41,617 nt of DNA from Planctomycetota bacterium (GTDB lineage Bacteria; Planctomycetota; Phycisphaerae; UBA1845): the NCBI GenBank assembly GCA_030616775.1, contig JAUWWQ010000037.1, forward strand, positions 1 through 41,617, given 5' to 3'. The position numbers and the translations under genes were made by a program. Below the pieces are notes generated by a model, which did no database searches, was not told the DNA's origin, and saw only the letters and a list, made by a program, of their open reading frames with translations. Each line of letters begins with the position of its first letter. Position 1 is the stretch's first letter. This document shows, one piece after another, positions 34,027 to 41,617 of this stretch.

Positions 34027-34508
34027 GGACTGGGCTGTTCCTTGTCAGTGTCCAAGGGAGGGTTTGTCTCTTCCGTGGTCGAATCAGGGGTAGGTGCCGC
34101 CCCTTCCGTCCCCGTGTCACTTTCCGCCTCGCCCGTCGGCGTGGGCGGAGGGATCTCACCGGGCGTCACCTCAATAGGTAGTGTAGTTTCTTCACCGGAC
34201 GTCTCGGTTGTGACCGGCGTCGTCTCTGCGGCCGTCACCTCGCGCTGCTCCGGCGACTGGTCGAACACGAAGTTGGAGGCCACGGCCAGGAGAACGAAGG
34301 CGGCGGCCACCACCACCGTGATCCACGTGAAGACATCGCCGGTTTTAGCACCGAACGCGCTGGTACCGCCGCCACCACCAAATGCGCCCGCCAGTCCACC
34401 GCCGCGACCCCGCTGCAACAATATGACGATCATCAGGAAGCCACAGACCAAGATCAGGAGCAGCGCCAGCAAGCCTTGACCGCAATTCATCTGAGCGAGC
34501 ATGTTCAT
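34023..34508 (-). CDS. secG: Protein translocase subunit SecG with an acidic tail
   Basis: The small membrane subunit of the SecYEG channel. [20 protein letters not shown] is helix 1; [19 protein letters not shown] is the typical cytosolic loop with Gln-Arg and glycines; [20 protein letters not shown] is helix 2. After residue about 85 comes a Thr/Pro/Glu-rich tail of some 75 residues, absent from short SecG proteins and probably disordered. AAGGA stands in front of the ATG at 34508. It lies between tpiA and yicC, a common order. Confidence 0.9.
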   Translation of the reverse strand: MNMLAQMNCGQGLLALLLILVCGFLMIVILLQRGRGGGLAGAFGGGGGTSAFGAKTGDVFTWITVVVAAAFVLLAVASNFVFDQSPEQREVTAAETTPVTTETSGEETTLPIEVTPGEIPPPTPTGEAESDTGTEGAAPTPDSTTEETNPPLDTDKEQPSP

Positions 34509-34632
34509 CAACACATCCTTACTGCGGCAACAACCGGCCCCGCGGTCCGCCATCCGTCGCAATCACGGGCGCCACCGTACGAGGAGAAGAGGGGTCATGC
34601 TCCAAGCTTCTGCCCCAACCACCGGGCATTGT

Positions 34633-35403
34633 CTACGACGACGCGGCAGCCCGGATTCCGGCGGCCTTTATGATAGCCGCAAAGTCGGCGGCCACCAAGC
34701 AGGCCCCGCCCACCAACGCCCCGTCGATGTCCGGCTGAGCAAGTAGATCCGCGGCATTGCTCGGCTTGACACTCCCACCGTAGAGGATGCGGACGGCATC
34801 AGCCATCGCCTGCCCATACGTGGAGGCCAGCATGCTACGTATGAACGCTTGCACCTCCTGAGCCTGGCCCGGGGTGGCTGTCCTACCCGTTCCAATCGCC
34901 CAGACCGGCTCGTAGGCGATAATGAGCCGCTCGGCGGGCACGTCGGCCCTTATCACGTCACTGATATGCCGCTCCACCACCGCTTGGGTACGACCGGCCT
35001 CACGCTCCTCGAGGATCTCGCCCACGCAAAAAATGGCGTTCAGGCCGCCCGCGACCGCGGCACGAACCTTCTTGGCCAGCAGAGGCCCGCCCTCGGCGAA
35101 GTACTGCCGACGCTCGCTGTGCCCAAGGATCACATGTGTGCAGCCAGCGTCTTTCAACATCGGGACCGACACCTCGCCGGTAAAGGCACCCTGCGGTTCG
35201 TAATGGGCGTTTTGGGCACCGAGCATGATAGGTGAGCCGTCGATGGCTCCAGCCATCGGTAACAGATGCTGAAACGGCGGACAGATCAGAACCTCCACGC
35301 CGCTGATCCCCTCGATGCCCTCGCGGATTCCCTTCACCAGCTCACGTGCCTCGGTGAGCGTCTTGTGCATCTTCCAGTTGCCGGCAATCAACGGTGTTCT
35401 CAT
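34633..35403 (-). CDS. tpiA: Triosephosphate isomerase
   Basis: Interconverts dihydroxyacetone phosphate and glyceraldehyde 3-phosphate. The ATG at 35403 places MRTPLIAGNWKMHKT at the start, so the catalytic Lys is in GNWKMH. The catalytic His is in HVILGHSERRQYF and the Glu in IIAYEPVWAIGTG. Phosphate-gripping blocks VRILYGGSVKPSNA and DGALVGGACL complete the barrel. 256 residues, normal length. It heads the minus-strand cluster tpiA-secG-yicC-gmk-rpoZ-coaC-coaB. Confidence 0.97.
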   Translation of the reverse strand: MRTPLIAGNWKMHKTLTEARELVKGIREGIEGISGVEVLICPPFQHLLPMAGAIDGSPIMLGAQNAHYEPQGAFTGEVSVPMLKDAGCTHVILGHSERRQYFAEGGPLLAKKVRAAVAGGLNAIFCVGEILEEREAGRTQAVVERHISDVIRADVPAERLIIAYEPVWAIGTGRTATPGQAQEVQAFIRSMLASTYGQAMADAVRILYGGSVKPSNAADLLAQPDIDGALVGGACLVAADFAAIIKAAGIRAAASS

Positions 35404-35838
35404 AACCTCACCATCCATCTGGTAGATCTCTAAGCGTCTGAAGCCTCACGTCGCCTGGAGCCTCCACGAATCTCGAGGATAACACTCTACAACGTGCCGG
35501 CTCAGGCCCAACTCCCGGGTGCTGTCGGCCAAACGCTGAACATCGTCCCGAGCAACACGGACCTTCGCAAAAAACCATCCCGTCTACCGGGAGCACCCGT
35601 GAATCCCGGCAACATTGACGCGGTACTCGGGACTACGCGTCGGTGACTGAAACGCGCAACTTCCGCTCATGTATGACGTTACGCGCAGGCCTACCGGGGT
35701 CTCACTCTACCACAGGTAGTGACAAGATGTCAATCAGAATCGCTGACACACCATTCGCAGACGGGAGCGCGGCTCGAGGGAAGCGAGCTGGATTGCGATG
35801 GTTTGCTCCGTACAACGCACGTAGGTACTGTCAGCAGC
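35404..35838. other. Divergent tpiA/aroA intergenic region
   Basis: About 435 bases with no credible gene. It should carry the promoters for the tpiA cluster and for aroA. The ORF upstream of aroA is an in-frame extension of 40 codons without family likeness. No RNA gene was recognised. Confidence 0.4.
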
Positions 35839-37143
35839 ATGTCCTCGTATCATTGTTCGCCAGCCGCCGGATCGATCGACGCCACCGTCACGGTGCCGGG
35901 GTCGAAGAGCATCACCAACCGGGCGCTTGTCGCGGCAGCGCTGGCGGACGGGAATAGCCTGCTTAAAGGAGCCCTTCTCGCGGAGGATACCTACCTGATG
36001 ATCGAGGCCCTCCGCACCCTGGGCATCGCCATAACGGTCGACGAAGCCGACTGGGCGATCGAGATCACCGGCTGCCGGGGCTTTATCCCCGCCGGCGAGG
36101 CCAAGCTTTTCTGCGGCAACGCCGGGACGGTTATGCGATTCTGCACCGCGCTTACGGCGCTTGGCCACGGGCGGTTCGAGCTGGACGGCGTCGAGCGGAT
36201 GCGGCAGCGGCCCATCGGGGAGCTTGTCGACGTACTGCGGGCTCTGGGCAGCGGCGTTGAATACTCAGGAGCCGAAGGGTATCCCCCGACCGCCGTCTAT
36301 GCCACTGGCCTTCGTGGCGGGCAGGTATCCTTCCACTCGCCCGAGTCAACCCAGTTCGTAAGTGCCCTGCTTCTGGCGGCTCCCTATGCCAGGGGAGACG
36401 TATTCATCGAGGTAACCGGGAAAGTGCCGAGCATCCCGTATCTGAAATTGACTACCGCTGTGATGGAAGCGTTCGAGGTGGCGGTCATCGAACAGCACGA
36501 CAGCACGAGCACAAAGTTCATCGTGGCAGCGCCCCAACGATACCGAGGTGTGGGCTATGCGGTGGAACCCGACGCTTCCAACGCCACCTATTTCCTTTCG
36601 GCCCCGGCCATAGCCGGCGGACGGGTTACCGTCGAAGGGCTGGGTACCGACAGTGTTCAGGGCGACTGGCGGTTCGTCGACGTGCTCGAGCAGATGGGGT
36701 GTCGCATCGAGCGCAGCCCCAAACGGCTCACCGTGGTCGGCCCGGCTGAGGGCGAAGGCCTGCGCGGAATCGACGTGGACCTCAGCGATATGCCTGATAC
36801 GGTCCAGACGCTCGCGGTGCTGGCCTTGTTTGCCGATGTGCCGACCACGATTCGCAACATTGGAAATCTACGTATAAAAGAGACCGACCGGCTTGCTGCA
36901 TTGAATAACGAGCTAACGAAACTGGGTGCCGCCGTTGAGGAACGGCCCGACGGTCTGCAAATCACCCCGCCGGTGCGGATCACCGCGGCGGCAATCGACA
37001 CCTACAACGATCACCGTATGGCCATGAGTTTCGCCCTGGCAGGTCTGAAATGCCCGGGCATGGTGATCAACGATCCTGAATGCTGCGGGAAGACCTTTCC
37101 GGACTTCTTCGACCGTTTCGAGCGCTTAGCTATCGCTCGATGA
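35839..37143 (+). CDS. aroA: 3-phosphoshikimate 1-carboxyvinyltransferase (EPSP synthase)
   Basis: Joins phosphoenolpyruvate to shikimate 3-phosphate in aromatic amino acid synthesis. 434 residues. Landmarks are TVPGSKSITNRALVAAALAD, LFCGNAGTVMRF (phosphoenolpyruvate site), RMRQRPIGELVDVLRALG, PESTQFVSALLLAAPYA, LRIKETDRLAAL with the catalytic Glu, and TYNDHRMAMSFALAGL. The ATG at 35839 begins just before the first conserved block. It stands apart from other aro genes and ends 100 bases before fliM. Confidence 0.96.
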   Translation: MSSYHCSPAAGSIDATVTVPGSKSITNRALVAAALADGNSLLKGALLAEDTYLMIEALRTLGIAITVDEADWAIEITGCRGFIPAGEAKLFCGNAGTVMRFCTALTALGHGRFELDGVERMRQRPIGELVDVLRALGSGVEYSGAEGYPPTAVYATGLRGGQVSFHSPESTQFVSALLLAAPYARGDVFIEVTGKVPSIPYLKLTTAVMEAFEVAVIEQHDSTSTKFIVAAPQRYRGVGYAVEPDASNATYFLSAPAIAGGRVTVEGLGTDSVQGDWRFVDVLEQMGCRIERSPKRLTVVGPAEGEGLRGIDVDLSDMPDTVQTLAVLALFADVPTTIRNIGNLRIKETDRLAALNNELTKLGAAVEERPDGLQITPPVRITAAAIDTYNDHRMAMSFALAGLKCPGMVINDPECCGKTFPDFFDRFERLAIAR

Positions 37144-37243
37144 GGCTATCAGCGGTCAGGACCCCTCAAGTTCGATTTTGGCATGTCCCGATATAGCAGT
37201 GGGGCTCGCCGAGGTACGGGCACCCGAAGTGAAGGTTGCGCCC

Positions 37244-38248
37244 GTGACTGAAGTACTAGATCAACACGAAGTCGACGCGTTGCTGGCGGCCGTTGAGGCC
37301 GGCGGCGTAGAGCCGCCTGCGGAAGCAGTCGGCGGCCAAGCTGCCCGGATGACCAGGGAGGTACACGCTTACGACTTCAAGCGACCGGAACGCGTCAGCA
37401 AGGAGCAAATGCGGGCCTTAGAGGCCATTCATGACTCCTTCGCCCGCAACTTCGGGGCCTCGCTTTCCGGTTTCCTCCGGACCATTGTCGAAGTCCGGGT
37501 GGCCACGGCGGAGCAGCTCACCTACAGCGAGTTCATCAACTCGCTTCCCAACCCGACCAATTTCAACCTGTTGACGGCCGAGCCGCTGGAAGGGCAGCTC
37601 TGTCTGGAGATCAGCCCGCTGATCATTTACCCGATCATCGACCGGCTGTTGGGCGGCTCCAGTTCGGAACTGTATGTCCCCCAGCGGCCCTTGACGATGA
37701 TTGAACAGCGCCTGGTGGGGCGCATTACGGACCGGGCGCTCGCCAGACTGACGGAAACGTGGTCGGAACTCGTCGAAGTCAACTTCAAGATCACCGAGGT
37801 TGAGAGCAACCCGCAGCTTGTTCAGATCGTCGCCCCCAATGAGGTTGTCCTGGTCCTCGGTTTCGAGATCAAAGTGGGCGGGCGCGCTGGTACCATGAGC
37901 CTGTGCATTCCGTTCAACGTGATCGAGCCGGTGATGGGGAAACTACTATCCCAGGGATGGCTGGCCTATCAGCGACGGGGAGCACCTGAGGACAGGTCGC
38001 AGGACATCGGCCGTGCCGTGGCAGCGACGTATGTCGACCTGGTCGCCTATCTGGCCGAGACGACAATAACCGTCGGCGAGCTGCTGACCCTCCAACCCGG
38101 TGACATCATTCAGACAGCCAAACCGGACGACGGGGAGATCATTCTGCAGGTGGAGGGTGAGAACAAGTTCGCCGGCAAGATCGGCCGGCACAAGGACAAT
38201 CTCGCCGCCAGAATCACCCGCCTCGCCGAAATCGAAGAACCGCTGTAA
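37244..38248 (+). CDS. fliM: Flagellar motor switch protein FliM
   Basis: Part of the C-ring that binds phosphorylated CheY and sets flagellar rotation. The GTG at 37244 gives VTEVLDQHEVDALLAAVE, matching the FliM N-terminal CheY-binding peptide (LSQxEIDALL). Then come YDFKRPERVSKEQMRALEAIHDSF, GASLSGFLRTIVEV, TYSEFINSLPNPTNF, and in the middle domain ISPLIIYPIIDRLLGG; the last 70 residues are the FliN-like SPOA domain (TTITVGELLTLQPGDII). Starts further upstream are possible. No other flagellar gene is in the window. Its 3-prime end is duplicated 155 bases downstream with the pilT end. Confidence 0.93.
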   Translation: MTEVLDQHEVDALLAAVEAGGVEPPAEAVGGQAARMTREVHAYDFKRPERVSKEQMRALEAIHDSFARNFGASLSGFLRTIVEVRVATAEQLTYSEFINSLPNPTNFNLLTAEPLEGQLCLEISPLIIYPIIDRLLGGSSSELYVPQRPLTMIEQRLVGRITDRALARLTETWSELVEVNFKITEVESNPQLVQIVAPNEVVLVLGFEIKVGGRAGTMSLCIPFNVIEPVMGKLLSQGWLAYQRRGAPEDRSQDIGRAVAATYVDLVAYLAETTITVGELLTLQPGDIIQTAKPDDGEIILQVEGENKFAGKIGRHKDNLAARITRLAEIEEPL

Positions 38249-38314
38249 GCAATCCGTCCACCCGTCACGCCTGGTCGAGAATCCCGTCGGGGTCCTTGGC
38301 GAAACGTCGGGCGG
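38241..38314. repeat. 74-bp direct repeat, copy A (fliM-pilT junction)
   Basis: Covers the last codons of fliM and a copy of the 3-prime end of pilT. It matches 38396-38469 at a constant offset of 155 with about nine differences. The 81 bases between the two copies hold the third nested-hairpin repeat. Confidence 0.8.
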
Positions 38315-38316
38315 AC

Positions 38317-38389
38317 GGGTGGCATGCTCGGCGCAGGCGAGCATGTTCTCACATTGAGCATGTCCGCGCTTTGCCCGGACATGCCACCC
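38317..38389. repeat. Nested-hairpin repeat, copy 3 (GGGTGGCATG family)
   Basis: Outer arms GGGTGGCATG/CATGCCACCC pair perfectly. Inside are CATGCTCG/CGAGCATG and CATGTCCG/CGGACATG. The inner stems differ in sequence from copies 1 and 2 but keep the same layout. It lies between the converging fliM and pilT genes. Confidence 0.85.
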
Positions 38390-38395
38390 ACCACC

Positions 38396-38469
38396 CGCTG
38401 TAAGCAAGCGATCTAGCCGTCACGCCCGATCGAGGATCCCGTCGGGGTCCTTGGCGAAACGCCGGGCGG
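38396..38469. repeat. 74-bp direct repeat, copy B (native pilT end)
   Basis: Contains the working pilT stop (38420-38422) and its last codons, preceded by CGCTGTAAGC, which copies the fliM end. See 38241-38314. Confidence 0.8.
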
Positions 38470-39520
38470 TCTCCGGGGTGATCTTGCCGGCTGTTACCAG
38501 CCGCTGAAGATCCTCATCCAGCGTCATCATCCCGTCACGTTTGCCGGTTTGGATCGCGGACTCGATGGAGTCGATCTTGCCGAACTTGATGCCCACGCGC
38601 ACCGGGTTGTTCACGTGCAGGATCTCGATGGACAAAGCGCGCTTACCGGATCCGCCGGCCGGCGGCAATAGATGCTGGCTGACCACCGAGCGAAGGCTTA
38701 AGGAAAGCTGCGTGCGAACATCGTCCTGAGCCTCGTGCGGGAAAAGGTCGACGAAGCGAGTCACCGCGCCTTTTGCGTCCTTAGTATGCAGGGTGGTCAG
38801 AATGAGATGCCCGGTTTCCGCGGCGCTGAGCGCCATCTGGGCCGTATCCCGATCCCGAATCTCGCCGATCAGCAAGACGTCCGGGTCCTGTCGCAAGCCG
38901 TATTTGAGGCCGTCAAAGAAGGAATCAACGTCCCGTCCGACCTCGCGCTGGGTAATCACGGTCGAGCTGATGCGCTCGTGTACATATTCGATCGGCTCTT
39001 CCACCGTGATGATGCGATACCCGCCCTGCTCGTTAAGCAGGTTGATCAGGGCGGCCAGGGACGTCGATTTACCGGATCCGGTAACGCCGGTGATGATGAC
39101 CAGACCGTTGGTATGCGAGATCAGCCGCTGGGCCAGTGCCTTCGGAAAGTTCATCCATTCGAACGAGGGAATCTCGTTGGGTATATGTCGCAGGCTTGCG
39201 CACCATTGTCCCTGTGCGAGATATACGTTGGCCCGGAACCGGCAGGGCTTGCCCTTGTGTTCCAGAGCGACGGAGAAATCGAAGTTCTTATCTTCACCCA
39301 GGCGTCCGCGGATTCGCTCGGGTATGATCGATTCGACCATCCCTCGAAGCTCATCCGCTTCCAACACATCGCCGACCGGCTCCAACCGGCCATGGACCCG
39401 ATAGGTCACCGGATGCCCCGCCACCAGATGGACATCCGACGCCTCCCGATCCGCCGCCGCATGCAGCAGAGCCAGCATCTCCGCATCAGCACGGCAACCG
39501 TCATTACCCGTCGTCTTCAT
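38420..39520 (-). CDS. pilT: Type IV pilus retraction ATPase PilT
   Basis: A hexameric secretion-type ATPase powering pilus retraction. 366 residues from the ATG at 39520. The N-terminal PAS-like domain has ADREASDVHLVAGHPVTYRV; the core has Walker A GVTGSGKSTSLAALINLLN, the Asp box RIITVEEPIEYVH, Walker B DPDVLLIGEIRD, and the His box HLILTTLHTKDA. The downstream VRTQLSLSLRSVVSQHLLP is typical of PilT rather than PilB. A TATAAT lies 11-16 bases before the ATG, so the transcript could be nearly leaderless, or the start could be the ATG seven codons upstream. Confidence 0.93.
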   Translation of the reverse strand: MKTTGNDGCRADAEMLALLHAAADREASDVHLVAGHPVTYRVHGRLEPVGDVLEADELRGMVESIIPERIRGRLGEDKNFDFSVALEHKGKPCRFRANVYLAQGQWCASLRHIPNEIPSFEWMNFPKALAQRLISHTNGLVIITGVTGSGKSTSLAALINLLNEQGGYRIITVEEPIEYVHERISSTVITQREVGRDVDSFFDGLKYGLRQDPDVLLIGEIRDRDTAQMALSAAETGHLILTTLHTKDAKGAVTRFVDLFPHEAQDDVRTQLSLSLRSVVSQHLLPPAGGSGKRALSIEILHVNNPVRVGIKFGKIDSIESAIQTGKRDGMMTLDEDLQRLVTAGKITPETARRFAKDPDGILDRA

Positions 39521-39891
39521 GGCACCTATTATACCAAACATGCCGGCCATAGCTGCACCGGCCAACGATCGGTCCGACGGGCCCGAGGGGGGCGTTCGAG
39601 AGTAGCCCCGGCGCCAGCCTGGGAGTCGGCCGGCGTCTATCGCCGCAATCCCCCGTGGGATCGGTAGAGCGTGAGGCGCACCCCCAAAACGGGCGAACCT
39701 GTAACGAGAGCCGATGACCTGCCGGACCGGTAAGCCGCCACGCATCATCGCATCCCCCACGTCTGAAGACATGGGCCACCCGACCTGTAACGAGGATCGG
39801 GTGTTATCCGCATTCCGGGATTGGCTTTCGCGCCCAATTACGCTAAGATGCAGGCACAGGTCACTACAGGCTTTGTGGAAGGAGGTTTGTT
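39521..39891. other. Divergent pilT / beta-helix intergenic region
   Basis: About 370 bases without a credible gene. The left end carries GGTATAAT reading towards pilT. The right end carries a good sigma-70 promoter for the beta-helix gene. The middle is GC-rich, with no structured RNA recognised. Confidence 0.4.
39821..39849 (+). promoter_or_regulatory. Putative promoter of the beta-helix protein gene
   Basis: TTGGCT (39821-39826), 17 bases, TAAGAT (39844-39849). The start of transcription would be near 39856. A strong AAGGAGG ribosome site at 39879-39885 lies six bases before the ATG. Confidence 0.5.
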
Positions 39892-41262
39892 ATGTTCCGC
39901 TCTTGGTTCGCTATTGTACCGGTCATGGTTTCGCAATCGTTCGGGCAGGTCATCATCCACGTTCCAACGGATGCCCCAACGATTCAGATTGCAATCCAGC
40001 AGGCCCAGCCGTTCGACACCATCATCGTGGCGCCGAACACGTACTTCGAGGCCATCAACTTCCAAGGGAAGGTCATCGCCCTTCAATCGGAGAATCCGAA
40101 CGACCCCCAGACTGTGGCCGACACAATCATCGACGCCGGAGGGCTCGGAACGGTCGTCACGTTCGCGGGCACGGAGGGCGACCTTCATACCACGCTGAAC
40201 GGTTTCACGATCATCGGGGGTACCACCGGCATCGACGGACATGGCACGATGGTCACGATTCAGAATTGTGTCATCCGGGACAATTCATCATATGGGGTTT
40301 ACCGTGTGCATGGGAGTATCAGTAGTTGCGTAATTCGAGACAACGAGGGTGCCGGCTTGGTAGACTGCGACGGGACGATCAAGCTTTGCACCGTCGATAA
40401 CAACAAGGGCTCTGGGATGAACGACTGTGATGGACTGATCTCGGACTGTCGCATCACGAATATGCGCGGCAGCAACGCTGGGTTAGCAGAATGCAATGGT
40501 CGAATTGAACGATGCGTGATTTCAAACAACAACTACTTTGGGCTGTACAGGTGTGACGCGTATATCAAGCAATCCATCATCTCCGGAAGCCACAACGACG
40601 GGCTGCACCAATGCCACGGGAGCACGATCGAAAACTCGATTGTCGCTGGCAATAAGGGAGACGGATTCGAATCGTGCTCCGTCGACGTCTTGAATTGCAC
40701 GGTCACCGGCAACAAAAACTATGGTTTTCGCAGTCATTCCGGGTCGATTAAACATGCAATTATCTGGGCCAACATGGACGGAGCGCTTTATTCGTCGACA
40801 ACCCCAATTCTCTCAGGTACTTCAAACCCGTTCTTCGTCCAGCCGGGGCATTGGGACAGCATCAACGACGTTTGGATTGACGGTGACTATCATCTGACGG
40901 CCGACTCGCCGTACATCGACACGGGCGACCCGTTCTATGGCGATGATCCGAACGATCCGGAGGAGGACCTCGACGGCCGCCCGCGCGTTGTAGATGGCAA
41001 CGGGGACGAAGTAGCTGTTGTTGACATAGGCGCGTATGAGTTTCAGGCCCCGTGCGAAGGCCCAGACTTCGACGAGGATGGTACGCCCGACATCTGCGAC
41101 CGGGACATCGACGACGACGGCGTGAGCAACACGCTGGACGCTTGCGACTTTACGCCAGTCGGCGTGCCCGTGGATTCCGACGGACGTCCGCACGCGGACC
41201 TCAACCTCGATTGCGAAGTCAACCTGCGCGACTACGCCGTGTTTCAGTTGAGTCTTCGTTAA
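39892..41262 (+). CDS. Secreted right-handed beta-helix protein with dockerin-like tail
   Basis: An exported protein of 456 residues. MFRSWFAIVPVMVSQSFGQ is a signal peptide. IHVPTDAPTIQIAIQQAQPFDTI begins the pectate-lyase-like helix, which continues as about nine PbH1-type turns (for example NCVIRDNSSYGVYR, SCVIRDNEGAGLVDC, RCVISNNNYFGLYRC) with a Cys, often DC, near the end of many turns. The VDIGAYEFQ block closes the helix as in many planctomycete proteins. The end has a DFDEDGTPDICDRDIDDDG calcium-binding stretch and DLNLDCEVNLRDYAVFQ, like one dockerin half. Function is probably polysaccharide binding or cleavage, not certain. Confidence 0.85.
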   Translation: MFRSWFAIVPVMVSQSFGQVIIHVPTDAPTIQIAIQQAQPFDTIIVAPNTYFEAINFQGKVIALQSENPNDPQTVADTIIDAGGLGTVVTFAGTEGDLHTTLNGFTIIGGTTGIDGHGTMVTIQNCVIRDNSSYGVYRVHGSISSCVIRDNEGAGLVDCDGTIKLCTVDNNKGSGMNDCDGLISDCRITNMRGSNAGLAECNGRIERCVISNNNYFGLYRCDAYIKQSIISGSHNDGLHQCHGSTIENSIVAGNKGDGFESCSVDVLNCTVTGNKNYGFRSHSGSIKHAIIWANMDGALYSSTTPILSGTSNPFFVQPGHWDSINDVWIDGDYHLTADSPYIDTGDPFYGDDPNDPEEDLDGRPRVVDGNGDEVAVVDIGAYEFQAPCEGPDFDEDGTPDICDRDIDDDGVSNTLDACDFTPVGVPVDSDGRPHADLNLDCEVNLRDYAVFQLSLR

Positions 41263-41307
41263 GACGCCTATAGGAGGACCGGGTCTTACGGTGATTTCCT
41301 GTCCCTG

Positions 41308-41574
41308 ATGGGACAGAGAAGCGCAGGACGTACAGGCATTGAAGATACACCCCCAAGGGGAATCGAACCCCTGTTGCCGGATTCGCAACCTGTTGCCAAC
41401 AAAGCACTTACGTCAAGTGAGCCGGGCGTCTTGCCGGAATGCTTGCCGGATTCTCTGCAAAACAACCCCGATCTAGCGGCTGTGATTCGGGCCTGGCCGG
41501 AGCTGCCGGAAGCCCTGCGCAAGGGCATCGTGGCCATGGTCAAAGCGGCGAGTGGCAATACAACAGATAGTTGA
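41308..41574 (+). CDS. Small ORF over a tRNA-like fragment
   Basis: An 88-codon frame. The second half, DLAAVIRAWPELPEALRKGIVAMVKAA, given here in part as RAWPELPEALRKGI, has strong codon bias and a helical pattern that I recall from small proteins near mobile elements in planctomycetes; that recollection is not checked. The first part, TPPRGIEPLLPDS, is the plus-strand reading of a T-arm-like sequence, so translation may start later. No clear ribosome site. Function unknown. Confidence 0.4.
   Translation: MGQRSAGRTGIEDTPPRGIEPLLPDSQPVANKALTSSEPGVLPECLPDSLQNNPDLAAVIRAWPELPEALRKGIVAMVKAASGNTTDS
41346..41372 (-). other. tRNA T-arm-like fragment, possible attachment site
   Basis: On the minus strand AGGGG TTCGATT CCCCT forms a perfect 5-bp T-stem with the standard TTCRANN loop, followed by TGGGGGT like an acceptor 3-prime strand. 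The other arms, and a matching ACCCCCA, are absent within 100 bases upstream, and no CCA follows. It is not a whole tRNA; it may be a tRNA 3-prime end left by integration. Confidence 0.5.
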
Positions 41575-41617
41575 GCAGAAACGAAAACGATAACGCTCTT
41601 TGCTGGTCGAGGTCGCC

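Noticed and set aside
39690-39890. A riboswitch upstream of the beta-helix gene
   Set aside because: I looked for c-di-GMP and other common riboswitch cores and saw none; a simple promoter and ribosome site explain the end of the gap.
41346-41420. A complete tRNA gene on the minus strand
   Set aside because: Only the T-arm and one acceptor strand can be formed; no anticodon or D arm and no matching 5-prime acceptor strand.

Overview
The window looks like chromosomal DNA of a planctomycete, probably Phycisphaerae-like. This is inferred from gene content and protein style, not from a marker gene. Signs include a Kdo transferase (Gram-negative envelope), secreted proteins with 'DxNGNGIPDECD' and dockerin-like tails, an IPTL-type C-terminal sorting signal, Cys-rich plus RTX surface proteins, a split CoaB/CoaC, and many short palindromic repeats at gene ends.

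Layout. 0.2-5.1 kb (minus): POT-type transporter, tandem universal stress protein, then purA-uppS with a 4-bp overlap; purA has a terminator-like hairpin in its leader. 5.2-7.4 kb: glutamine synthetase with an AT-rich promoter, facing a membrane protein. 7.7-11.6 kb: a complete IS4-family element, an MJ1255-type glycosyltransferase and a decayed IS1380 transposase. 11.7-14.4 kb: B12-binding radical SAM protein facing truD. 14.5-16.45 kb: a compact restriction-modification module (methyltransferase facing a controller-endonuclease pair) inserted between truD and waaA and flanked by a ~96-bp direct repeat that includes the first codons of waaA. 16.4-19.9 kb: waaA and acs. 20-24.6 kb: SGNH lipoprotein, FGE-fold secreted protein with IPTL signal, two lipoproteins. 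24.6-27.1 kb: a decay and repeat zone with a glycosyltransferase pseudogene split by a 117-bp MITE-like element, a DUF6883/DUF4926 pair with an in-frame amber codon, and a RAYT transposase between arrays of REP-like hairpins. 27-30 kb: a 981-aa Cys-rich/RTX lipoprotein. 31-35.4 kb: a tight minus-strand housekeeping cluster tpiA-secG-yicC-gmk-rpoZ-coaC-coaB. 35.8-41.3 kb: aroA, fliM, pilT and a secreted beta-helix protein. The last 300 bases hold a small ORF over a tRNA T-arm-like sequence.

The most notable signal is structural. At least six palindromic elements, from three sequence families, sit at tail-to-tail gene junctions. Two unrelated inserts (the RM module and an ~81-bp hairpin element between fliM and pilT) are each bracketed by long (96 and 74 bp), ~88-90% identical direct repeats that duplicate the pre-existing gene junction. 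All positions and alignments were made by eye; no database search was run.
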